From Labyrinthula sp. Ha (taxonomy: Eukaryota; Sar; Bigyra; Labyrinthulida; Labyrinthulaceae): DNA of 64,000 nt. The stretch is taken from NCBI GenBank assembly GCA_015227615.1, contig JAALGZ010000044.1:235123-299122 (forward strand). The letters are read 5' to 3'. Under the pieces are notes generated by a model. It was not told the DNA's origin. It saw only the letters and a list, made by a program, of their open reading frames with translations, and ran no database searches. Numbering within the stretch: the stretch's first letter is position 1; every line of letters starts with the position of its first letter. Of the stretch, positions 42,601-53,465 are shown in pieces. A program made the position numbers and the translations under genes.

Positions 42601-45600
42601 AATGATTTTTAAATTTTAATATTTACTTGGTACCTTGTAGTGCACTTCACTTTGTTCCAAGTCCCCTCTATATTTTCTCAATGGGAATGTAGTATTCTTT
42701 GCATTAATTTTTCAGGCGAAGTAAGATGAAATCACTATTCTGTCTGCTGCAAATTTCATCCAAGTATGTGAATCTGGCCTACACTCATCGAAAGTTGAGG
42801 CAAAGTATGAAAAATTCAACTTCCTAACATATACTCCATCCAATTAAATTCTTTGAAGTTGGAAACTTCGGAGTGTAAAATGGGGTCCCTCAGAATGGTT
42901 TTGTTCATATCGACGATATTATTGCATCACTTTATTTTTGATTAAATATTCTTCTTTCAAATTTATCCAAGTTTTTATTAAGATACGTTGCTGCATTGTT
43001 TTCTCCTTGTATATAAATTTACTATATGATAATAATTAACACATTTGTTAATTTTCTGATTTATCAAACTCTGATTTCGGTGTAGTTTGGGCATGTTTTC
43101 AACTGGCTCAGTTGTACACTTTATTCTTGTGAAGAACTTCGGATAGATGTTGTTGTTGTTTGGTTTCCGTTTCCTCTTGCCCGGTCGCCAGCTCGGCACA
43201 CGTTTTCGGTAGAACTTCTTACCTATCTTAAGTTGCAAGTCATGTTGTTCTGGAAACTCCAAGTTGGTACATGTAGTAGAATAACTTCTGCGGTTACCTG
43301 TGGTTACAGTTAGGATTTGTGAGATAGGTTACTCTTTTTCAAAGGTTTCTAGCTGTGAGTACATCTAGCAGAGATGTCTATGTAGTCGTCAATGGCTAGA
43401 TTTGATATTTTTTCTAGTTTATTACATTGAAAAAAAGTTTTGTGAAAAACATAATATACTTTTTGGAGTTAGCAGAGTTATATATAATTGTTATAATTTT
43501 AGGTTGTCAATGGGAACCCAAGAAAAGGTTCAAATAAATGTCCATGCAATCATTAAGAGAATGTGTATAACAACAACCTTAAATAAAGGCAAAAGTACTT
43601 GTACACCAGGAACTCTTGTTTATAAGCTAATTTTGAAGAAAAATCATGAAAATCTTAACTGGTAAAAGCATGGGGATCGAATAATACTACCATATTTTTC
43701 GAACAGGTAGGATTGTTTTTTCAAGGTTACTTATTAACTTTGACTCATAAATTGATGCATATGAGATATGCTTTTTTTTCATATTTGAGTATATCATCGG
43801 AGCAATATGACTGAAGATTAAGTTCACTCGTGATGAGAAATAAGATTCCAAACCGTACCAATAAATGTAAGAATAATATAAAGAGCCCGGGTAGGTACCC
43901 CATTTGTTGTGTTATATGAAAGATTAAGAAAAACAATACTAACGTAACAAAATCATGAGGCTGATAGTAATGATCATAAACTACTGACAATGAGTTTTCT
44001 AAGGGATTTATTATGTTTTTCTTGTATAATAAGCACTGAATGACTAATATATATCAGAATAAGCACATGTTTTCCTAAGAAAAATTCAAAGAGGAAGAAG
44101 ATGAGATATGTTTTAGTACTCTTATGGATTTCTATTTATACTTGTAATAGAAATTGAATTGCTGGGTTAGATAAAAATAAATAATTCACTCGTTTTCTAG
44201 AAACATCTTTGACTTTTCCCAGTGAAAAGTATTTTAGCTTCACACATACTATTACTAGGGTATAAGTAGTTTCATAAGGCGTAATTTGGTAATGCAAAAG
44301 GCATGTTTGAACTGGTTAGAAACTGATTTAATCGATGAACTTCTGAAATTTATATTAGTATTGTGGACAAAAATACTGCTAACATATATTACAAGACACA
44401 TGTATACGATAGCAATAAAATGGGCCTAACTTGAATAGCATTGTACTAAGGCGGAAATAGAAAAAAACAAGTAGTAGGTGGAATATGTTTTCTCCATAAA
44501 ACCTTAATAAAAAAATACGAGTGCTGTAGTAATTTTACGACCAACGGACTATATATATATATGCTGACAGAACTTACGGAATTTGTTGTACCTAAAGAAA
44601 CAATCAGAACTACATAAATAACATGTTGAATCATTGGGGAATAGATGATATTTATGATAATGTTGGCACCAAGAGGTGTCTTTTAACAGTGGTGCAAATA
44701 ATAATGGACCACTAATAACACAATCAAACACCTGATTGAGCATAAAAAGACGTTTTAAAAGGCCTTCGAATGATTGATTGATTTAAAATCGCTGCAGATT
44801 TGAAGGCCCAAAACCAATTGTTTCAATAGTGTACTACCTAGAATCCAGTTAAAAGAAGTAAATAGAAACTCATCAGAGCAAGAAACAGTTAATCAAAAGA
44901 AAGGTACTTCCAGGAAATCCGGAACACGTAGAATAGGTTAATACTTCTGGAGTGATTTATTTTTTTATTCAGGCTTAGATTAAATTGTGTCTATCTAAAG
45001 GTCAAGCTATAGCCCAACGATGGCTGTAACAGGTCATCCAGTTAATCTCAAGGCAGAAAAGGGTTCTTAAGAAGAGATCCTGATTTTTTCTGAACACAGA
45101 ACAAGAGTATCTTTTATGGTGTGCGATTTCTAAACCAAGTTCCGCTCTTGAACTTGTCTACTAAAATAATTTCTTTTTGATTACTTATATGAATTCTAAT
45201 TTGCCATATTTGTTAAATTAAATGCTTATTAAGTCAACTAGATGGATTGTTACTCATACTACCACAAAATTTTTAATCAGCTCTGCTAGTTCCAGTATTG
45301 CAGTAACATACCCAGAAAAATCACTTTACTGGATGATGACTCCACATTTAAGGCACACGTATTCATTGAATTTTGTTGTTAAAAAATAACTCAATGAAAT
45401 GCGAACAAATTTATATAAAAAGAATGTTTTCTGGCAATAGTTTTTGTCGAATTGCAGATTTTTCTTTATCTTAGTATTTTCGTTTGGGTATATATGATAC
45501 GAGTATTGTACCAGTGAAGTAACGCTCCCCTGGCTCTTGAATCCGTTATGTCTCTTAACCAACCCATTTAAGACAAGGTGTCATTTTGATTAGTATTAAT

Positions 45601-47359
45601 TAAAGGTTTAGTGTCCAAATATAGCTAAATAATGTACCTAACCTTGCACTTTTTTTCGGACAAAATTCCTGCACTGGTTGCAGAATACCTAGTCCGAATT
45701 AAAGGTTTACTTAATTTTAACAATCATCGATCTACAAAGGGATGGCAGACCATGTTGATTTTGTCATACACAACTTAAGAAGATGGTAAGGCCAAAAACG
45801 TACTAATCCGTGTGAGCCAGTATAAAGTTTTTTCCTGGGAAATTGTAGCTTTTGACCTTTTTTATTAACAAGGGAAATCAGTGGAACCAGATGACTGTCT
45901 GTCATTCTAGTCTTAGACTCTGACAGATGCTAACCAGAAACTCAAATATTTCAATGGTCTAGTTTTAAACAAGAATAACACTCTTAGTATCTGTGGTTGG
46001 TTAATAATGATCATATGCTAATTGATTTAACCCTCATTAGCAACACAATTACAGCAAAAGATAAATAAGTAAGAAAAGAACACGACATGTTTCTTACCAC
46101 CTGATACTACTTCATGGTATTTGATATTCTCTAAAGCTGTTTATGATATTAGATATATATCTCGCTTTTCCTCGGTTGATATAAGAAAGATCAGTTCAAA
46201 ATATGACTGGAGTTGTAGTAAGTAAGACTACTATTCTAGTATTATTCTTATGAACATCAACCATAAGAAATTCATGACAACTTGGTAATAACCTTAACAG
46301 AAGAGAGTAACTAACTGCAAGCAATAGTAACCTCAAGAAACGATTCCAGTGGCGTCCAATTAAAGAAGAAGGTTACTTAAAATTAATGTTTACTCTTAAT
46401 AACACTCGATATGAATCATCAACATTCCATTAATTTTTGCTGTTTCACTGAGTTGAGCTTGTGCAACGTAAGGAGGATAAGCTTCTTCAAGAATAATATT
46501 GATTATGTTATATGTCTTTTTCGTGAATATGTATTCAATTCTTCACCTGTTATCTGGTAACAACAATTATATCTATGTTTGTCACTACTTTGTATTTAAA
46601 GCATGTTTTTTAAGTTCCTTTTATTCATTTGGGTAAATGAGGATATTTAATAGCTATTGAATTAGTTTAATTTTTCATATATAATTGTATATATGAGTAA
46701 AGCGAGAATAAATATAATCTATGAATTTTGGTTATATTATTAAAGATTATTGATATTCAATTATAGTTTTATATAGAAATAACGTAAAAAACTGGTAATA
46801 GAAATATATTTTGAGATAATAAATATAAATTCTAACATATATAATATCCCGTATCGATGTTTCTAATACTTTTTCCAACATGTATTAGGTAATCTAAAGT
46901 ATCGAGTTATCATTAACTATAATTCTCGTCTCATTATATTTCTATTATTGGTATGCTTGCTAAGTTTTCGAAATTTAAAACAACACAACACTTATTAGAA
47001 TAATATCTAAGGAACAATTGGGAATAGAAATAGAATCTCTTAAAGTTTGGAGTTATATTCGACACTTAAGACAAACTGCAAACTTTTAGTTTCTTCCTTT
47101 GTGCATTCCTGGTTTAATTCCCAGTTCCAACAGATGAAAGTATGTTTTCTTGACTCAATTAATGTGACAACACAAATAACCTATGTATTTGAAATTGACT
47201 AAAAGATATATGTTTCAGAAAAATATTAATGAACAGGTTGAAAATACATACCTAGTAAAGTAAAACTTCACAAAATATTGGTTCTGTGAAATTAACTACG
47301 ATGTAAATATATATCACAAACCAATTTAGAAAACAAATACAACAAATAAAAAGAAAAGA
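42601..47359. other. Gene desert
   Basis: One minus-strand frame at 42978-43262 has a coding-like, basic composition (IGKKFYRKRVPSWRPGKRKRKP) and relatively high GC; it may be an element relic but carries no motif I can name. The rest is AT-rich without recognisable genes. Confidence 0.4.
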
Positions 47360-47956
47360 ATGAAGTTTCAATATTTTCTTGGACTAGCACCTATGTTTGT
47401 TCAAGACTTAAAAAATAGAGCTCTTCATGTTGAGAAACTTGCAAGTGCACTTAATAATATGGTAAGAAGCAACACCAAAGTAGCTTCAATTCGTCAAAAA
47501 TGATGAGTTCTTGAATATGAAAAAATCGGTGATTGTCCTGATGTTATTAAAAAAGTTTTAGAAGAGATAACTAACGATTTATCCGATGCTGAACTTTTAC
47601 AGTTGAATTTAATTATAATCAATGATGCGTTATCTCGTGAACAAAAAGCTGCGCGAATTGCTGCTATATTGGGTGAACCCGGATTTTGTATTCCAGAGTT
47701 TCTTGAAGCTATACTTCAAATAGCTTTTTGTGGAGTAAAATGTGTAGATGGCTTTTGTGAAGCAGATGAAGCTAATGAAGCTATAATAGAGGAAGTATTG
47801 ACTGATCTTGTAGCAGATTATGGATGTGAGTTGGTATTGGATGATGTATGTAAAGTATTCAATGGTATCACTGGTGACGCAGCTTCCTTTTCAGCAGTAG
47901 GGTTTGGTGGAGTAATTGCTCTTATTAATATTATGGTAAATGGAGTTACAAACTAA
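47360..47956 (+). CDS. Orphan Cys-containing acidic protein; two stops or a 45-nt intron
   Basis: The ATG at 47360 follows the CA/A-rich leader typical here (ACAAATACAACAAATAAAAAG). The frame reads to TGATGA at 47501-47506, then continues in the same frame from 47507 to the TAA at 47954. A GT-AG segment, 47462-47506 (45 nt, phase 0), would remove both stops exactly, giving ~183 residues. But that segment is not T-rich like the other introns and itself reads like coding sequence, so the tandem stop may instead mark a pseudogene. The downstream part is acidic with spaced cysteines (EPGFCIPEFLEAILQIAFCG, VKCVDGFCEADEANEA, YGCELVLDDVCKVF) and ends in a hydrophobic Gly/Ala stretch. The family is unknown to me. 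Confidence 0.5.
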
Positions 47957-49211
47957 AATAAAAAGCACAAGTTTATGTATTTAAGATTTAAAAAAGAGTT
48001 ATGATATATATTTCGCAAAAGAAAACACTTCTTTTACACAACAAAAGCTAAAAAAATAGATTATTAGTGCTTTTATGAAGATTCTGTAAATATGTTTTAT
48101 TCTAGAAGTATATTACGTATTTGAAATAGAATCAGTTTACAAATATATTACTCCTGTAAAAGGGATATACACAAAACCTCTTATTTAAAGCTTGATTAAA
48201 TATTCTAAACAAGAGGTCAAAAATTTAAACACGTTGTGTTAACTGAAGTTTCATAGGCACTTTCTAAAAAAATATCTATTTTTTTGGACCATATATTTAA
48301 TAATTATTTACAAGTAAATAGAAGGATTAATTTCACTACAGAGCGTTAATAAGAAAAAATAACATCTGAATTGCAGCTTAATCAAGACATTTTTCTTGGC
48401 CATAGCTAAATTATTAAAAGCAAAGAGAATTAAGTATGAAAAAATATATTGTTTTGTCCTTGTTAAGTTTCATATTCAGAGAAAATTTGAACAGAGACAA
48501 CAGTACTCAAGCTTTATTCATTCATGTATTTAACAACTAGTGCTTCAACACAAGATTCTAAACTTATTGAGATTTACAAAACCATAGTAAGTTATTTTTA
48601 ACAATATTATATAGTTTTATTTTACATGATATATTTATATTCACGGAGAAACTAATACAACAATTTATACTTATAAGAGTTTGAATAAATTCTAAAGAAG
48701 AATATTTATGGAAACACAATGATGCAATACCACACTCAATATAAAGTCAGCCATCTCGAAAACAAGTAGATTTATATTAATTTGATATACGTAGAACTCA
48801 TCCATAATGTTATATTTGTCACCGTTGCTGATAAAAATATTTGCACTTTAGTTTTTTCGTTTGATTTTTTTGCTGTGAAATATTATTTTAGAGAGTTTCA
48901 ACCTCAAATTAGATCGTTTTTATTCCTATTTCTAAGTTACATTCTATTGAGTGTTCTTGTCCGATAAATAAACTCTTCTTTAGATGCGGCCGAGTAGCAG
49001 TCGTGCAAAGGTAATACCTAAAAAAGTATATGTTGTTCTCTTTTTCCTAAGATTTAATAATTAATTGTATACTCAGATTATTTATGACGTGACATCGTGT
49101 AAAACTCATAACAAAATATAAATATAAATACAACTATATAAGAGATATTCACTCAAAAGGCGTTATGCCGTAGCAATTATCAATAATAATTTAAAATAAT
49201 TTACTTGTGGT
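47957..49211. other. Intergenic, nothing recognised
   Basis: Very AT-rich, no frame with motifs. Confidence 0.4.
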
Positions 49212-49238
49212 CGGAATTTGCATGACAGGCTGTCATGC
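49212..49238. repeat. Left end repeat of the Crypton-like element
   Basis: CGGAATTTGCATGACAGG then CTGTCATGC. Its core GCATGACAG-G-CTGTCATGC (49220-49238) is a perfect 9-bp inverted repeat about one base, the layout of a tyrosine-recombinase core site. Confidence 0.6.
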
Positions 49239-49457
49239 GATTTCCAATAGCGAATAGCGCAATTTCATTAGTTGAACTCTGGAAACAGGAATTCAACCGA
49301 AAGTAAAAAAAGTAACACTCAAAATGAAATGAGCACTTTGGAGGTTGCAGTTTAATCTAATAACTATCATATTCTGCGACATGACAAGTAGAACCCAGAA
49401 CTGGATATAGATGCTTCGTTCGAGGCAAGATATGAACTCACATAATTGATGTACTGA

Positions 49458-50266
49458 CTGGACTTGAGTTGGATCTAGAGGATCAAGTTGCCATTGATGT
49501 TCTCTATACATTTTAGAAGAATATGGAGAATGAAGAAGACCAAAAGTCCTTCGTAAACCTTTTTCACTTCCTAATGGATAAAACATTTCAATTCTTTAAC
49601 CATGCAGGAAATCATGGTCTGCTGAATAAGAGTGGCTCCTTGAAAACATCAATCGAACTTGGGCAAGTGTTTATCTTTAACTGATTTCTAGCTATTGGTT
49701 TTAATCTTGATAAAGTTATCAACTTTTATACATGCTTCTTGAATCGCAATCTATTTTCTGAAGTGTATGTGGATGAAAATATCAGCTGTCATGTTTACTT
49801 AAAGCCACTTGAAACAGAATCTGTTCTTATAAGTTCAACTTGTGAAGTACACAGGTGCAAAGAGTGTTACTTTTTGGACAATGATAGAATTGTTACTAGA
49901 GTTGAAAACTATTTGCTAAACACAAAACTCCAGGGTGATCAATTAATCTGTTTATCTTCTGATGTATTTAACTTTGTTCAAAAGCCTTTGGGAAGAGATT
50001 TGTCTAACTGTATAGATAGAGATAACTCAATGATAAGAAGGAAAAGAGCACACCTTATTATTCAAAATGCAAGAATGTTATTACATTCTGGTTTAGCTGA
50101 TAAAAGGCTAGTTGACTTGGAAAGAAATAAAGGTGAATTTGTACAAAAACAGTTTGGTTCATTGTTAGCTAAACTTGAACTAGTTATTTCTGAAGCCATG
50201 AAATCAGCTGAGGTTTATTCTATTCCCAAAAGTGTTCAGTTTAGAGTCTGTGATTTCCCGTTCTAG
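49458..50266 (+). pseudogene. Second ORF of the Crypton-like element, decayed
   Basis: One plus-strand frame stays coding-like for ~270 codons with two stops only (TAG at 49514-49516, TGA at 49682-49684). It includes QVAIDVLYTF, NLFHFLMDKTFQFFNHAGNH, a cysteine pair CEVHRCKECYF and a long helical C-terminus. No family is recognised. Its position inside the element and its composition suggest a cargo or accessory protein. Confidence 0.45.
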
Positions 50267-50289
50267 TTAATTGCAACCCTTTTCATTTT

Positions 50290-50512
50290 AATTTTACAGC
50301 CGTTTGCCAGCTTAATTCCTTTGTCCTTATAGATCTCTTCATTGGGGTAACTTTTTCCCCTGCAATAACCCTTTTTCATCCATCAAACCAAAGCTGAGCA
50401 TCCTGAAGACTTTTAATTGATGGAGACAGGTTTTTCCTGCTTGCTTCATTCTTAAGTAAGTTAATCAAGAATTTTAAATCACTGAGTTTTTTTTCGGCAA
50501 TTACGAATAAAC
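50290..50512 (-). pseudogene. Coding-like remnant downstream of the recombinase
   Basis: A minus-strand frame reads KLSDLKFLINLLKNEASRKN, then SIKSLQDAQLWFDG, a stop, and more helical sequence. It may be the original C-terminal part of the recombinase after a frameshift, or another element ORF. Confidence 0.35.
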
Positions 50513-50580
50513 ATGTCAATTGGCATGCAAGTTTTCAATAGTGGTAGGCTTTTCCCAGCATTACCACAATTCCAAATCAA

Positions 50581-52402
50581 TCAGAGAGAACGCGCAGTTC
50601 CTTTTGGAAATGAGAACCCTACAGGAACACGTCTTAGAACATTATCTGGCCAAAGGTTTAAGGTAAATGGAGGAGTAGAGCTTATCATATTTTCAACCCC
50701 TTCCTCTTCATTTTCATCATTGCCTGTAAGGGTTCTCATTCTTTCTAAGAGAAATTCTGTTTCATGCTTTACAAACGCCTCACCTAACATCTTTTTTAGT
50801 ACAGCATGTGTGATTACTCCAGATCCAACATCACGTTCCTCTAAAACATCTTTAATATGAGTAAGAATGATTGATCTGTCCTCAATTCTAGATCTTTTAT
50901 TTCGTTGAACCAATTCACCTACAACTCTACCCACATGATGAAGTTTTGTTAAGATGTCTACGTGTGCGGGAATTCCTGTCGCCTGGAGACCATTTCCATC
51001 AGAGTTAGAAACACCGCAAATCACTTTTTCTCTAAGAGTTTGAATTAGGCTTTTCTCCTGAAAAATTGGGGTGTTAAAAAGAAGATGATTTTCTGGTAGC
51101 TCTTTTCTTAAAAAATTCTCATGGTACACCATTGATGCTAAACAAAACTCCAGAATCAAAGAGATTTGTTTTGGAGCGCTTGGAAACATCAACTGCTTAG
51201 CTCTTTCTACCTGGTCATCAGCAAACTCAAATCTTGGTGGTAGTGTAGAAAACTTGTAGCTGCTAATTGGTAGACCGCTTAGAGTACGTCCCACGTACTG
51301 ATCTCCAGCAGCCTCAAAGCGAAGGTAGACGTTTAAAACAGTGCCCATTGACCATCCAGCACGTAACTGAACTGCAGCAATTGGAGGTGCATTACTGTGA
51401 CCTGGAGCACAGAAAGTTGCTGCACCTTTTCTTAGGGAATGAGTTCCAAACTCCTCAGGAGTCAAACCTCTTCTCCTAAGCTCACTCTCAACTTCATCGA
51501 GACTAAAAATTCTTTTCTGACCTTTTCTAAACCTGTCGTACTGATTGTTTCCACCAAAAAGAGAGGTGCCATCTCCAAATCCAAAGATTGACCAGTACAT
51601 ACCAAGGGACAAAACTGGACAAATTTCAGGTTGTAGCGGATTAGCGTAAACGTGTCTAGGATCTCTAGCTTTTTCACCTGTTTGATCATTCTTCTGATGG
51701 CAGAAAATGATGCAAGGGACATCTTCTTTCCAAGTTAAGTGCCTGTAATGAATGCTGAAAGTGTTAACAGCTCTACACATTAAGTTCCAAGTGATTGTTA
51801 AAAATGTCTTGAAGAAAACAAAATCCTTTTTCTCAGTGTGCGACATTGCTAAATTAAGGATCTTGAACAAAGGCATTGCAAGAGGATCTTTCCCACATTT
51901 AATCACATCTTGACCTGCTTGTTCTTCCGAAGCAATTTTTCTTTTTAAACCTCTAAAATGATTTTTTAACTCGTTCTCAAACTCAGAACTAAAACGAACT
52001 TTGTGTTGACGGCAAAGACTGTAAAGAGCAGAACGGTGAGTTGAGTAACTAGAAAAACTGAAAAAGCTCCCATCACTTCTTTTCTTAGTTACAATCCACG
52101 ACATGAAGGTTTCTACATCGAGATCATCAAATTTCAAGGGTGGTAGATTCGGAAAAATTTTACCTGTTTTCCTAATGAGTTTTAAACTCATTGGCGCTTC
52201 AGCATCACTTCCTTCCTTCAACTTCTTAAGAAAATCTTCAGCCAAAAAAAACATTGGGTTTGTTTCTTACGCACCAAGCTAGAAATTGGGTGTAGGAACC
52301 CTCGTACGAGCTCTGAGAGTTTTTGGCAATCGTGTTTGCTCTGATTTCCGAAACATGTTGTGAAATCTCTGCCCAATCCTCTTCATTCAATCGATCGTCC
52401 AT
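50581..52402 (-). CDS. Crypton-type tyrosine recombinase, one frameshift
   Basis: From ATG at 52402 the frame reads MDDRLNEEDWAEISQ, with the N-terminal core-binding pattern SSYEGSYTQFLAWC, to ~52255. It then shifts by one base at a run of eight A (52244-52251), after which a 550-residue frame continues to the stop at 50581. The catalytic domain shows the first Arg region CRAVNTFSIHYRHLTW, then HSLRKGAATF (box II H-x-x-R), RAGWSMG and the presumed nucleophile Tyr in VLNVYLRFEAAGDQYVGRT. These features match the YR proteins of Crypton transposons described from fungi and oomycetes. The frameshift inactivates this copy unless it is a sequence error in the homopolymer. Confidence 0.8.
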
Positions 52403-52846
52403 TTTTCTTCGAACTAAAAAATTAAGTAGGAAACAGGTTCTAGCAACAATTTATATCTTAGGTGAAATATAAAATTGCTTTTCCCTAACAGAAACAAGGA
52501 AAGCAACAAAGTTTATCCCATTGTTTTCTCTTCTTTTGCTCGCATTTTAGGCAAATAGTAAAATCGCGTATCGTCAAAAACTACAGAAGATATCATAAAG
52601 TTAAATACAAAAAAACAGCTTTAAAAGAGCTTTCCAACTAGCCGAAAACCGGTAGAAAAGAAGAAATATTCGTCGAGTTTTACCTATCTCTTTTTTTTTA
52701 GCTATCTTTGTTTGATTTGTGTTTGTTTTCAGCAAATTAGAATTGTATGGTAATCCCCCACTATCATTTTATCCTGTGTTCTCTTCTACAAAGCTTGGCA
52801 AGACCAGAAGGCCTTTTCATTGGCTCTTTAAAAAAAGTATTACAGC

Positions 52847-52947
52847 GGTCATACGAATTCCGGTTAAAACTGGCTTAATTCTTACCTAGGGAAATCCTAG
52901 CACTAAATTTTGAAAAAAAATTATGACTTACCGGAATTCGTATGACC
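52847..52947. repeat. Perfect 18-bp inverted repeat at the right end
   Basis: GGTCATACGAATTCCGGT (52847-52864) and its exact reverse complement (52930-52947), separated by 65 bases. The right arm overlaps the right end repeat of the element. In an AT-rich genome an 18-bp perfect match is not expected by chance. Confidence 0.8.
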
Positions 52948-52958
52948 TTCTGTCATGC
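52932..52958. repeat. Right end repeat of the Crypton-like element
   Basis: CGGAATTCGTATGACCTT then CTGTCATGC; 22 of 27 bases match the left end repeat in the same orientation, differences clustered in the centre. Confidence 0.6.
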
Positions 52959-53084
52959 AAAACATCAATTTTGGGTAATTTGCCCTACTTTTTCCAGTTA
53001 ATTATTAATTATTGGATTAAATTAATATTAAAAATATTTTTGAAATCTTTTATAAATATACTCAAAGACTTCCTTTGATAGTTA

Positions 53085-53210
53085 CATACTATTATATCAC
53101 AGTATTACATTACTGTAAATACCGCCTAACAATTAACCTATCAATCAAAGACACAAACTTACAAAATATTCATTGACTCGTATCTCAACAAATACTGCGA
53201 GTTAGAAGAC
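53085..53210. repeat. Solo-LTR-like dispersed repeat, copy 2
   Basis: AGTATTACATTACTG (from 53101) is followed by TATCTCAACAAATACT and GAGTTAGAAGA (53181-53209), as in the copy at 36.3-36.4 kb with nearly equal spacing. Confidence 0.45.
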
Positions 53211-53373
53211 ATTATTTACATCAATTTAAAGCTCTAAACTTGAACTTTAAGCTTCTGCACTTTTCTCGCTACTTATCTACATCTCTACTTAGTATACGCC
53301 TTTTCTTTTCTCTCACTAATATATTATTAATAAATCAAATTTAAAACTTATTCACATCATATCTTTTCAAATA

Positions 53374-53419
53374 TCGATACGAACAAACCCGAGCTCGATA
53401 AACTACGTTTTCGTATCGA
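53374..53419 (+). promoter_or_regulatory. Inverted repeat before the thiolase gene
   Basis: TCGATACGAA (53374-53383) and TTCGTATCGA (53410-53419) are perfect reverse complements with a 26-nt spacer, ending 46 bp upstream of the start codon. CG dinucleotides are rare here, so this may be a paired binding site. Confidence 0.4.
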
Positions 53420-53465
53420 GTATGTCTTTTTCCGATCATAATATTCATCGCACTCTTACAGTAAA

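Larger units (their letters stand above)
49212..52958. mobile_element. Crypton-like tyrosine-recombinase element with terminal repeats
   Basis: A ~3.75-kb block of distinctly higher GC than its flanks, bounded by two 27-bp near-identical direct repeats (49212-49238 and 52932-52958, 22 of 27 identical). It holds a tyrosine recombinase gene on the minus strand and a decayed second ORF on the plus strand, convergent with it. No reverse transcriptase and no DDE transposase are present. Tyrosine-recombinase DNA transposons (Cryptons) are expected to be flanked by short direct repeats at recombination sites, which fits. The pairing of ends is my inference. Confidence 0.65.

Noticed and set aside
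49293-49586. Minus-strand open frame at the left of the Crypton-like element
   Set aside because: The opposite strand gives a better continuous reading into the second ORF; the minus frame has no motif.
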